Shown here: piece by piece, positions 1 through 8,383 of the stretch
Numbering within the stretch: the first letter of the stretch is position 1
Layout: the number at the start of each line of letters is the position of its first letter
Source of the DNA: Enterobacter asburiae
Lineage (GTDB): Bacteria > Pseudomonadota > Gammaproteobacteria > Enterobacterales > Enterobacteriaceae
Assembly (NCBI RefSeq): GCF_024599655.1
Contig: NZ_CP102247.1
Coordinates: 1,426,001 to 1,490,000 of the forward strand
DNA length: 64,000 nucleotides
Direction of reading: 5' to 3'
Notes under the pieces: generated by a model
The model's input: only the letters and a program-made list of their open reading frames with translations
Told to the model about the DNA's origin: nothing
Database searches by the model: none
Made by a program: the position numbers and the translations under genes

Positions 1-671
1 TGATTTCTACTTTAATGTTGATTCCCGCCATTCTGTTTTCATTCAAGCTTCTAAAAACAGAATGGTTTGCCTGGACTCATTATCCCGTTCGCTTTGACAG
101 AAAAAACAGACTGGTGCACGTATTCCGGTTAAATGGTTCAGCCTACAGCGTTCCCTGGGATAGCGTTTTTTTCACCACAGGACTGAGCCACAGAAAAGAT
201 GCGAACAAAGACTACTACATCAGCGGTCATGTGCTGGCGGATGATAATGAAACCGTGATTGACACCTTCTGTCTGCCGGCTACGCATTCGGACAGGAAGC
301 AGCTTGAAAGGCACTGGGAGTTTGTCCGACGTTACATGGAGGAAGGGCCTGAGTCCGTCACAGGAGTTGTTGACTTTTGCCTGCCGATCGCAAAAAAACG
401 CGAAGGATATCGCTTTGGTCTGCTCTATCTTTTATCCGGCTTTAACGGCGCACCGTTATTTCTGTTTCCGTTCCTGTTTGTGCTGGCCATTATTTTCAGC
501 GTTCCGCGCTACCTGGCGATGGTGACAAGCAGAGTGCCCGTCTGGCCCGAGAGTATTGAGTCACTGTGCCGGGTTGTTAAAGATGACCCTTATCGGGTCG
601 ATGCTTCTTGTAATCCTGAACATCTATGGCGGAATATTTTCAGGAAACCATCAGCAAACAACAGAAAATAA
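1..671 (+). CDS. DUF6708-like T6SS-associated protein, copy 1 (5' end outside window)
   Basis: The reading frame is open from the first base, so the gene starts upstream of the window; 218 residues are visible from the first internal Met. It carries the same C-terminal module as the next gene: a hydrophobic stretch, then WFAWTHYP, RFDRKNRLVHVFR, a VPWD motif and HWEFVRRYMEEGPE. I recognise this as the DUF6708 pattern found beside PAAR, VgrG and Rhs genes in T6SS loci. A second hydrophobic hairpin lies near the C-terminus (LFLFPFLFVLAIIFSV), so the protein is probably membrane-bound. The biochemical function is unknown; an immunity or adaptor role is inferred only from context. A near-identical second copy follows, which points to recent duplication. 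Confidence 0.75.
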   Translation, partial: ISTLMLIPAILFSFKLLKTEWFAWTHYPVRFDRKNRLVHVFRLNGSAYSVPWDSVFFTTGLSHRKDANKDYYISGHVLADDNETVIDTFCLPATHSDRKQLERHWEFVRRYMEEGPESVTGVVDFCLPIAKKREGYRFGLLYLLSGFNGAPLFLFPFLFVLAIIFSVPRYLAMVTSRVPVWPESIESLCRVVKDDPYRVDASCNPEHLWRNIFRKPSANNRK

Positions 672-687
672 AGATGAAAGGTATGTT
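61..687. repeat. Direct repeat copy A (DUF6708 3' part plus PAAR start)
   Basis: About 0.6 kb running from the WFAWTHYP codons through the stop codon and into the first codons of a PAAR gene (aaagatgaaaggtat). It is nearly identical to copy B. The N-terminal parts of the two genes are much less similar. After the PAAR start codons copy A diverges and soon hits a stop, so only copy B is followed by an intact PAAR gene. Confidence 0.75.
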
Positions 688-730
688 GGAATAGGTTGAG
701 GTTAAATTGGCTCCGGGAGTGTAGAATAAA

Positions 731-1708
731 ATGGATTATTACGGTCTTTTTCCTAAGTTTAAAGTAAACCGGTTTCTTCGTGATGAAGAGAGAACGCATC
801 AGTTAAAACAACACCAGGCAACTGAACTGGATGGACAATCTTTAGTTCCTGACATGAAAGTCATAACACTATATTCCCACTATCTGGAGTTAGTTGACAA
901 ATATTACTCAGCAAAAGGATTTCTTAGTTTAATCGCTTCATTTGCTTTTTTTGGATTTTCATTGCTCTATATTACTGTGCTAATTAAGAGTGCTCCCTAT
1001 ATTGATTGGAAGTTTTCGACTAGTGAAAAAATGCTTCTGTCGATGAGTTTGATTTGTATTCCAATCATGATAATGACATTCAAAATCCTTAAAGCAGAAT
1101 GGTTTGCCTGGACACATTACCCCATTCGCTTTGACAGAAAAAACAGACTGGTGCACGTATTCCGGTTAAATGGTTCAGCCTACAGCGTTCCCTGGGATAG
1201 CGTTTTTTTCACCACAGGACTGAGCCACAGAAAAGATGCGAACAAAGACTACTACATCAGCGGTCATGTGCTGGCGGATGATAATGAAACCGTGATTGAC
1301 ACCTTCTGTCTGCCGGCTACGCATTCGGACAGGAAGCAGCTTGAAAGGCACTGGGAGTTTGTCCGACGTTACATGGAGGAAGGGCCTGAGTCCGTCACAG
1401 GAGTTGTTGACTTTTGCCTGCCGATCGCAAAAAAACGCGAGGGCTATCGCTTTGGTCTGCTCTATCTTTTAGCCGGCTTTAACGGCGCGCCGTTATTTCT
1501 GTTCCCGCTCCTGTTTGTGCTGGCCTTTATTTTCAGCGTTCCGCGCTACCTGGCGATGGTGACAAGCAGGGTGCCCGTCTGGCCCGAGAGTATTGAGTCA
1601 CTGTGCCGGGTTGATAAAGATGACCCTTATCGGGTCGATGCTTCTGGTAATCCTGAACATCCATGGCGAAATCTTTTCAGGAAACCATCAGCAAACAACA
1701 GGGAATAA
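731..1708 (+). CDS. DUF6708-like T6SS-associated membrane protein, copy 2
   Basis: A complete 325-aa protein. The N-terminal ~70 residues are soluble. Two hydrophobic segments follow (near residues 60-85 and 95-120), then the DUF6708-type core (WFAWTHYPIRFDRKNRL, VPWDSVFF, HWEFVRRYMEEGPE), a C-terminal hydrophobic hairpin and a basic tail. The last ~200 residues are almost the same as copy 1 and the first ~115 differ. The stop codon lies 2 nt before the PAAR ATG, so the two are co-transcribed. The partner is likely the PAAR protein or its effector, but the role (immunity, adaptor or chaperone) cannot be read from the sequence. Confidence 0.8.
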   Translation: MDYYGLFPKFKVNRFLRDEERTHQLKQHQATELDGQSLVPDMKVITLYSHYLELVDKYYSAKGFLSLIASFAFFGFSLLYITVLIKSAPYIDWKFSTSEKMLLSMSLICIPIMIMTFKILKAEWFAWTHYPIRFDRKNRLVHVFRLNGSAYSVPWDSVFFTTGLSHRKDANKDYYISGHVLADDNETVIDTFCLPATHSDRKQLERHWEFVRRYMEEGPESVTGVVDFCLPIAKKREGYRFGLLYLLAGFNGAPLFLFPLLFVLAFIFSVPRYLAMVTSRVPVWPESIESLCRVDKDDPYRVDASGNPEHPWRNLFRKPSANNRE

Positions 1709-1727
1709 AGATGAAGGGTATCATTCG
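1100..1727. repeat. Direct repeat copy B
   Basis: Second copy of the ~0.6-kb unit described for copy A. It covers the 3' two-thirds of the second DUF6708 gene and the PAAR start. Differences are scattered single bases, for example near the end of the hydrophobic hairpin. Confidence 0.75.
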
Positions 1728-1977
1728 TATCGGTGATAAAACCACCGGGGGCGGCCAGGTTATGGATGGCTCAAAGAAAATGAAATTTGCCGGTATTGGT
1801 GTGGCGCGTAAAGGCGATCCGGTCAGTTGCCCGATATTAGGCCACAGCCCTTCTTTTATCGCTGAAGGGCATCCAACTATGAAGGATAATGGCGTACCAG
1901 TTGCGTTTCACGGATATAAATGTACCTGTGGATGCACACTGATTACTTCTTTAAGTAATGCGACTACGAGTAAATAA
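1711..1977 (+). CDS. PAAR-domain T6SS spike tip protein
   Basis: An 88-aa single-domain PAAR protein. It opens with MKGIIRIGDKTTGGG and later has GDPVSCPILGHSP, EGHPTMKDNGVPVAFHG and CTCGCTLI. The cysteines and histidines fit the zinc-binding tip of PAAR cones that cap the VgrG spike. The ATG at 1711 is preferred to an upstream in-frame ATG at 1663: it begins the conserved PAAR motif, sits just after the upstream stop codon and has a purine-rich leader. There is no C-terminal effector extension, so any cargo would be encoded separately, possibly the next gene, which overlaps by one base (TAATG). Confidence 0.92.
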   Translation: MKGIIRIGDKTTGGGQVMDGSKKMKFAGIGVARKGDPVSCPILGHSPSFIAEGHPTMKDNGVPVAFHGYKCTCGCTLITSLSNATTSK

Positions 1978-3188
1978 TGCCCGTTGATCTTACCTGTATT
2001 CCAGCCCGTGCAAAACGACAATCTGCACCTTCCTTTAAGCGCTGGGTGATACTCCTGGTTGTACTTATTGTGGCCGGAGCTGGGATCACAGCCTATTTCT
2101 GGCCTACCAGTTCGCCCACTCATACGGCTACGTTCTGGTTTTGTTTTCTTGGAATTCCCTCGGCCATCGGTGGGGTTGCATTTGCGTTTCGCTGGCTGAT
2201 TTATCTTGCTGGGGAATGGCTGGCAGATGGCTGGGATGCGGCCAGGGAGTGGGATCTTGCTCAGGACATTCGGTCCGGTCAGCGTAGTCTCGGTATGTTA
2301 GGTTACGTAGTTCACCTGCCGCATGTCATTTCCTCTGAATCCATTTCGCAACAGATGCAAGTACCTGAAGGTATTATATTGCCTGCAAAGGTGGACGAGA
2401 CAGGCGAGTTGCTTATCCACCACGCCAGTTTTAGCGATATGGGATTACCTGTACTGGTGAGAGTAAAAGAACGGATAAACTCCTTGCTAAGGGAGACTGC
2501 GCTACAAAACGTATTTCAACGCATGCCCCAAAAGTCCCCCCTGGCTGTGTTATTTCAGTTCAGCCCGGATATATCTTTATCACCCGAAGAGCTCGCCGCG
2601 ATAAAGCAACTGGTGCAAAACAGCATTGGTTTCCCTTTCAATATTACTTTTATCAGCGGGGAAGGATTACAGGCGATTGATGCGTGGCTTGATAGACCAG
2701 ATGCGATGCAGACCCTGCTTGTTATTACTCTGAACCTTACTGAAAAAATCATAGATGGTACCGGGGAAGCGGCGGCAGCACTATTGATGAGTTCACCTGA
2801 AAGACCTGAGGTAAACCGGAACGTTGTGGCTCAGGTCCATCGACCTGAACAGATGAAGACTACGCAGGATATGAGTAGCGCGCTTATGCAGGCGTTACAC
2901 TGGGGAGAGTCTGCTCCAGAAGAGATAAAACAGATCTGGTTAACGGGCACGGGTGTCAGCAATAAAGCAACCGCCTTGCTCTCAACCTCTGGTGTTCGAT
3001 TTCCTGTTGCTGGACAACCTTGTGATATTGATTTAAAAACGGGGCTGACGAGGAATGTTTCGCCCTGGCTTGCGATAGCTGTTGCTGCCGACCAGGCTGA
3101 ACAGTCTGAATCACCACAACTTGTTGTGTACGTTCCGGACGAAAGTATATTTCCCTGGTTTATGACTGTTAGCCCTGTATCGAAATAA
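1977..3188 (+). CDS. T6SS-linked membrane protein of unknown function
   Basis: A 403-aa protein with two hydrophobic segments near the N-terminus (about residues 22-43 and 51-78, separated by a short PTSSPTHT stretch), then a ~320-residue soluble region with no motif I recognise. Its start overlaps the PAAR stop by one base, which implies translational coupling, and tssM follows about 100 bp later. The position directly behind PAAR makes it a candidate PAAR-dependent effector or accessory, but this is inferred from position only. No catalytic motif is evident. Confidence 0.75.
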   Translation: MPVDLTCIPARAKRQSAPSFKRWVILLVVLIVAGAGITAYFWPTSSPTHTATFWFCFLGIPSAIGGVAFAFRWLIYLAGEWLADGWDAAREWDLAQDIRSGQRSLGMLGYVVHLPHVISSESISQQMQVPEGIILPAKVDETGELLIHHASFSDMGLPVLVRVKERINSLLRETALQNVFQRMPQKSPLAVLFQFSPDISLSPEELAAIKQLVQNSIGFPFNITFISGEGLQAIDAWLDRPDAMQTLLVITLNLTEKIIDGTGEAAAALLMSSPERPEVNRNVVAQVHRPEQMKTTQDMSSALMQALHWGESAPEEIKQIWLTGTGVSNKATALLSTSGVRFPVAGQPCDIDLKTGLTRNVSPWLAIAVAADQAEQSESPQLVVYVPDESIFPWFMTVSPVSK

Positions 3189-3294
3189 TTCCCCAGCATT
3201 ATCCATTGTCTGTGAACCGATGAGTTTACTTTCGGTTCCAGTTTTCCCACGACTGATAAAACTGCCATCAGCTTTTTGATCGGAGTGCATTGAA

Positions 3295-6200
3295 GTGACG
3301 CGTCTTTTGGCAATATTTAAAAATACAACGTTCCAGCTATGGCTGATTCTTTTGTTTCTTTTTGTAGTGGGAACGACAGTTTTGTGGTTACTTGAATTCT
3401 CTCCCGAAACGCTGGGAGTGACGGACGGCTCTGTACAGCAAGGATATTGGATTTTCACCTGCACGTTGCTGACTGGCGGTTTGGTTTTATTTATTATTCT
3501 ATTTTTTATTGTCACTCGCCTGTTCGGTGAGAAAAACTATAAAGCTATTAAGGCTGCCTCAACCGGAAAAGAAACAAAGGCTCAGGCTGAAAAGAAAAAG
3601 GATAATACATATTGGAATGAGTATTTGACTCTCAGAACATCCCTCCGCCGTAGATATACTTTCTTCTGGCACCATAAAATCCGTCTCTTGCTAATCGCTG
3701 GTGATGAAGCCGCGATTGAACAGCTTGTTCCAGGCCTGCAACAGCAGCAGTGGCTTGAAGGCAATCGTACCGTACTGATTTACGGCGGCAGTCTGGCTTC
3801 TGAGCCCGATCGCGAAAAATACACCGCGCTGCGTAAACTTCGCCGGGGACGTCCACTGGACGGGGTTATCCGTGTCATGCCTCCAGCGTTTAACCTGACA
3901 CCGCAGATGAGTGACAACGATTTACGCGGTCTGGAAAAAATCAGCGAACTACTGCGTTATTCCGCACCGGTATGGTTATGGCAACTGCGCGACAGTAAAT
4001 GGTCGCAGGCTAAGCGTATTGAGCAGGTGGTGGGGGCTCATTTCCCGCTGCGCGCTAAAGAAAGCGACATTATCGGTCAGCTTGAACTGATGTTGCCGGC
4101 ATTGCGGACGCAGGGGGTGAACCAGGTCACTGAGAACAACCGTCACGATTTCCTGCTACGTCTGGGCCAGCATCTCAAAGACGGCGGCATTGCCCGTTGG
4201 GCTCAGCAACTGGCGCCATGGCTCTTTGTCTCTCAGCAGCGTGTTCCGCTGCGTGGCCTGATATTTAGCTGCCTGCCGGACAAAAAGTCTACTGACGCAG
4301 AGTCCTCTATCGCGTCTGTACAGCGTCATGCCCTTACTCTGCCTGTAACCTGGCAAGGTATTATTGAAGACTGTACCCGAGTACGTGGCCGCCGTATCGG
4401 TATGGCCTGGGAGCAGACGCTTGCATGGGCATTGATGGCTATCATTGGTGTCTGGGGGGCCGGGACGCTGCTGTCATTTGCGGTTAATCGCCAGCAAATT
4501 GTCTCCGTCGCTGAGCAGGCTCATGCCCTGGTCGAGCATCCTTCCGTATCCGACTATCAACTGACGGCATTGCATGAACTGCGAAATGACGCCGGCCGCC
4601 TGCTGCACAATATTCAGGAGGGCACGCCCTGGTATCAGCGCTTTGGCCTTGACCATAACCAGCAACTGCTCGATGCGTTGCTGCCCTGGTACGGCGTGGC
4701 GAATAACCGGCTAATACGCGACCCGGCAAATGCTGCCCTGGCGCAAAAGCTCACCGCCCTGATCAACTCAGCGCCAAACAGCGACCAGCGTGCACAGCTG
4801 GCGAAACCGGGTTATGACCAGCTTAAAGCCTGGCTGATGATGGCCCGTCCGGATAAAGTCGACGGCGCGTTTTATGCACAAGCTATGAAAACCGTGCAGC
4901 CAACGCGTATGGGGATCTCCACCGGGCTATGGCAAAGCCTGTCGCCGGATTTATGGGCCTTCTATATCACTGAACTGCCAAAGCAGCCACAGTGGAAAAT
5001 CACACCGGATGCACAGCTGGTTAGCCAGAGCCGCCAGGTGCTGTTGCAGCAGATTGGCCGCCGCAATGCAGAAAGCACGCTGTACGAGAACATGCTCAAA
5101 TCAGTGCGCCGTAACTTTGCCGATGTGTCCCTCGAAGACATGACCAGCGGTACCGATGCGCGGCGGCTGTTCACCACCGATGAAGTGGTGTCGGGCATGT
5201 TCACCCGTCAGGCATGGGAAGGGGGAATTCAGCAGGCTATCGAAAAGGCCGCAAATTCGCGACGGGATGAAATCGACTGGGTGCTGAGCGATTCCCGTAA
5301 AGCCGTATCTGCGGACATGTCGCCGGAAGCGCTCAAAGCCCGCCTGACTGAGCGTTACTTCACTGACTTTGCCGGCAGCTGGCTGAACTTCCTTAACAGT
5401 CTGCGCTGGAATCCTGCGAACAATATTGCCGATGTGACCGACCAGTTGACGCTAATGAGTGATGTCCGCCAGTCGCCACTGATTGCCCTGATGAACACCC
5501 TCGCCTGGCAGGGGCAGACCGGCCAGCAAAGCGAAGGCCTTTCGGACTCCATTATCAAATCGGCAAAAGATCTGGTTGGTGGAAAAGACAAACCCGCAAT
5601 TGACCAGTCGGCGACAGGTCCACAGGGGCCGCTGGATGAAACTTTCGGTCCGCTGCTTCAGCTCCTGGGTAAAAATACGGGCAGCAACGTCATGTCGGCT
5701 GACAACTCTCTGAGTCTGCAGACCTATCTGACCCGTATCACTCGCGTGCGTCTTCGCCTGCAGCAGGTGGCCAGCGCCTCAGATCCGCAGGAGATGATGC
5801 AAACCCTGGCGCAGACCGTATTTCAGGGAAAAAGCGTTGACCTGACCGACACCCAGCAATATGGCAGTCTTATTTCGGCAAGCCTTGGTGAAGAGTGGAG
5901 TGGTTTTGGCAGCACCATGTTTGTGCAGCCGTTGACTCAGGCCTGGGAGACCGTGCTCCAGCCGTCGGCGGCGAGCCTGAATGACAAATGGACTCGCTCC
6001 GTGGTGGCGAACTGGCGCACCGCATTTGAAGGGCGCTTCCCGTTCGCAGCGAGCAAGAGTGACGCCTCCTTGCCGATGCTGGCAGAGTTCATCCGTAAAG
6101 ACAGTGGTCGCATAGATCGATTCCTGACCACAGAACTCAGTGGGGTGCTTCACAAAGAAGGCAGCCAGTGGGTACCGGATAAAGTCAACAGCCAGGGGCT

Positions 6201-6741
6201 GAGCTTTAACCCGGCTTTCCTGCGGGCCATTAACCACCTGAGCGAACTTTCAGACATTCTGTTTACCGATGGCAGTCAGGGCATCAGCTTCGAGCTGCAG
6301 GCACGCCCGGCATCGCAGGTTGTAGAAACTCAACTGACCATTGATGGACAAAAGCTGCACTACTTTAACCAGATGGCTGACTGGCAATCCTTCCGCTGGC
6401 CGGGAGACACTTATAAACCAGGGACGATGCTGACATGGACCTCCGTTAATGCAGGCGCGCGTCTTTTCGGGGACTACCGCGGGACCTGGGGCTTTATTCG
6501 CTGGCTGGATCAGGGCAAGCGCCAGCAGCTTGACCGCAGTCAGTGGATGGTGAGTTACACAGCCCAGGATGGTCGTACCCTGCAGTGGGTACTGCGTTCA
6601 CAGTTGGGTAGAGGGCCACTGGCATTACTGGAACTGCGTGGCTTCACGCTGCCGGATCAGATTTTCAGCGTTGACAGCGCGGCCACGGCTCAGGCTCTGA
6701 TGGCCAATACGGAAATCAGTGACATGGATGGAATCGAATAA
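3295..6741 (+). CDS. tssM: T6SS membrane complex protein TssM (IcmF/VasK family)
   Basis: An 1148-aa protein with TssM architecture. There are two N-terminal transmembrane helices (about residues 12-32 and 50-72), a cytoplasmic region, a third helix (about 378-398, WALMAIIGVWGAGTLL) and a large periplasmic part ending in the family C-terminal domain (WPGDTYKPGTMLTWTS, then GTWGFIRWLD). TssM, TssJ and TssL form the envelope complex. The start codon is GTG with a GGAG ribosome site 9 nt upstream. The cytoplasmic region has no P-loop: where many TssM proteins carry GxxGxGKT it reads RLLLIAGDEAAIEQL. It overlaps tssA by one base (TAATG). Confidence 0.95.
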   Translation: MTRLLAIFKNTTFQLWLILLFLFVVGTTVLWLLEFSPETLGVTDGSVQQGYWIFTCTLLTGGLVLFIILFFIVTRLFGEKNYKAIKAASTGKETKAQAEKKKDNTYWNEYLTLRTSLRRRYTFFWHHKIRLLLIAGDEAAIEQLVPGLQQQQWLEGNRTVLIYGGSLASEPDREKYTALRKLRRGRPLDGVIRVMPPAFNLTPQMSDNDLRGLEKISELLRYSAPVWLWQLRDSKWSQAKRIEQVVGAHFPLRAKESDIIGQLELMLPALRTQGVNQVTENNRHDFLLRLGQHLKDGGIARWAQQLAPWLFVSQQRVPLRGLIFSCLPDKKSTDAESSIASVQRHALTLPVTWQGIIEDCTRVRGRRIGMAWEQTLAWALMAIIGVWGAGTLLSFAVNRQQIVSVAEQAHALVEHPSVSDYQLTALHELRNDAGRLLHNIQEGTPWYQRFGLDHNQQLLDALLPWYGVANNRLIRDPANAALAQKLTALINSAPNSDQRAQLAKPGYDQLKAWLMMARPDKVDGAFYAQAMKTVQPTRMGISTGLWQSLSPDLWAFYITELPKQPQWKITPDAQLVSQSRQVLLQQIGRRNAESTLYENMLKSVRRNFADVSLEDMTSGTDARRLFTTDEVVSGMFTRQAWEGGIQQAIEKAANSRRDEIDWVLSDSRKAVSADMSPEALKARLTERYFTDFAGSWLNFLNSLRWNPANNIADVTDQLTLMSDVRQSPLIALMNTLAWQGQTGQQSEGLSDSIIKSAKDLVGGKDKPAIDQSATGPQGPLDETFGPLLQLLGKNTGSNVMSADNSLSLQTYLTRITRVRLRLQQVASASDPQEMMQTLAQTVFQGKSVDLTDTQQYGSLISASLGEEWSGFGSTMFVQPLTQAWETVLQPSAASLNDKWTRSVVANWRTAFEGRFPFAASKSDASLPMLAEFIRKDSGRIDRFLTTELSGVLHKEGSQWVPDKVNSQGLSFNPAFLRAINHLSELSDILFTDGSQGISFELQARPASQVVETQLTIDGQKLHYFNQMADWQSFRWPGDTYKPGTMLTWTSVNAGARLFGDYRGTWGFIRWLDQGKRQQLDRSQWMVSYTAQDGRTLQWVLRSQLGRGPLALLELRGFTLPDQIFSVDSAATAQALMANTEISDMDGIE

Positions 6742-8342
6742 TGAGCACTTTGCAGAATCTGATCGCCGCCTGTCAGGCGGATGAAATTGAGCTGCGACAG
6801 CAGGCGCAGGCGCGCACGGAACGCTGGCATCCCTGGCTTGCTCCTGTCAGCGATACCAGCCCTGCTGGGGAGGAACCGGGATATGACGATGATTTTCAGC
6901 GTATCAGAGAGGAGGTTAATAAACTCTCCGGCATCGATACCGGGTTGATTTGTACGCTTGCCGAAAAACTGCTGACCACCACCGCCAAAGATATCCGTAT
7001 TGCGACCTATTACTGCTGGGCCCGTCTGCACCAGGACGGCGAGGCTGGCTTTGGCGAAGGGCTTGAACTGCTGGCGGGATTACTGCAGCGCTACGGAGCG
7101 CAGCTTCATCCGCAGCGGGAGCGAAGCCGTAAACCGGCGCTGGAGTGGCTAGCAGGCTCTCGTCTGCTTGATAGTCTGTCCCTGTGGCCTGAAGTGGTAC
7201 GCGACGATGCTATGCGTACAGTCGGTGCGCTGTTGCTCATCCGCAGCAGTCTTGAGGCTGAGCCAGAAGCGTCGCGGCCGGATTTGAATGCGCTCTACAG
7301 CGCACTGGAATCCCGCCTGATGAAGGCTGGTGGCGTGGATGCTTTGGTTCCGCAGAACGCCAGTAACAACCCTCAGTCACAGACCTCTGCACACACGACA
7401 GAGCATGACGCGCCAGTCCTGAGCCGCATCACGTCCGGTCAGGATTTGTTGAGTCAGGCCCGTACTCTGGCGGGATATTTGCGTGAACAACCCGATGGAT
7501 GGCTTCCCGCACACCGGCTGATGAAAAGCCTGCGCCATGACACGCTGAGAGCGATCCCTGCACCGGATGCCGAAGGGAAAACACGTATCGAACCACCGCG
7601 GGCTGATCAAAGGGCCATGCTCAAACGATTATATCTGCAGCAGAGCTGGCTGGAGATACTGGAGCAGGCGGACAGCACCTTCTCGCGTGGTGCTAATCAC
7701 CTTTGGCTGGATTTGCAGTGGTATATCCACCAGGCTCTGGTGAAATTGGGTCAGGATGTCCTGGCCGACATCATCATCGCCGACCTGAGAGGGCTGCTGC
7801 GACGCCTCACCGGACTTGAAACCCTGGCCTTTAATGACGGAACGCCGTTTGCTGATGAGGTCACGCTCAACTGGATAAATCAAAGCGTGCTGGACGATAT
7901 GTCCAACTGGCGTGATGAGCCGGTCAGTGCTGTCAGTGAGACGGGCAACGATATTCTGGCCCTCGAGCCGGAAGCGCTTGAAAAAGCGGATTCGGATGGC
8001 CTGGATGCCGCACTCCACTGGCTTCAGACACGTCCAGGGGCGGACTCCACGAAAGATAAATGGTTGCTGCGCCTGCTGATGGCACGCGTGGCGGAACAGA
8101 AGGGCAAAAATGAACTGGCCCTGCATCTGCTGGGTGAACTTGATGGTGCAGCGCAGTCAATCACCCTCACGCAGTGGACGCCAGCGCTGTTGTTTGAAGT
8201 CAAATCGCGCCGCCTCCGTTTGCTGCGCATGAAAGCCACACGCAGTGAAACCGATAAATCACTGCTTCAGCCTGAGATGGACCAGCTTCTGTCCGGTCTG
8301 ATTGCGCTCGATCCGGCCAGCAGTGCGGTGCTCTGCGGGTAA
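6741..8342 (+). CDS. tssA: T6SS cap/baseplate-associated protein TssA
   Basis: A 533-aa TssA with an ImpA-type N-terminal domain (about residues 10-130, including PAGEEPGYDDDFQRIREEV and the TAKDIRIATYYCWARL helix). A low-complexity linker lies near residue 205 (QNASNNPQSQTS), followed by a helical middle and C-terminal region of VasJ type. TssA helps organise baseplate and tail-sheath assembly. The start is coupled to the tssM stop. A second TssA-like protein with a transmembrane segment lies at the end of the cluster. Confidence 0.92.
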   Translation: MSTLQNLIAACQADEIELRQQAQARTERWHPWLAPVSDTSPAGEEPGYDDDFQRIREEVNKLSGIDTGLICTLAEKLLTTTAKDIRIATYYCWARLHQDGEAGFGEGLELLAGLLQRYGAQLHPQRERSRKPALEWLAGSRLLDSLSLWPEVVRDDAMRTVGALLLIRSSLEAEPEASRPDLNALYSALESRLMKAGGVDALVPQNASNNPQSQTSAHTTEHDAPVLSRITSGQDLLSQARTLAGYLREQPDGWLPAHRLMKSLRHDTLRAIPAPDAEGKTRIEPPRADQRAMLKRLYLQQSWLEILEQADSTFSRGANHLWLDLQWYIHQALVKLGQDVLADIIIADLRGLLRRLTGLETLAFNDGTPFADEVTLNWINQSVLDDMSNWRDEPVSAVSETGNDILALEPEALEKADSDGLDAALHWLQTRPGADSTKDKWLLRLLMARVAEQKGKNELALHLLGELDGAAQSITLTQWTPALLFEVKSRRLRLLRMKATRSETDKSLLQPEMDQLLSGLIALDPASSAVLCG

Positions 8343-8383
8343 AACGCCTGGCCTACCTTTAAAATTCATATATTCAGGTTTTT

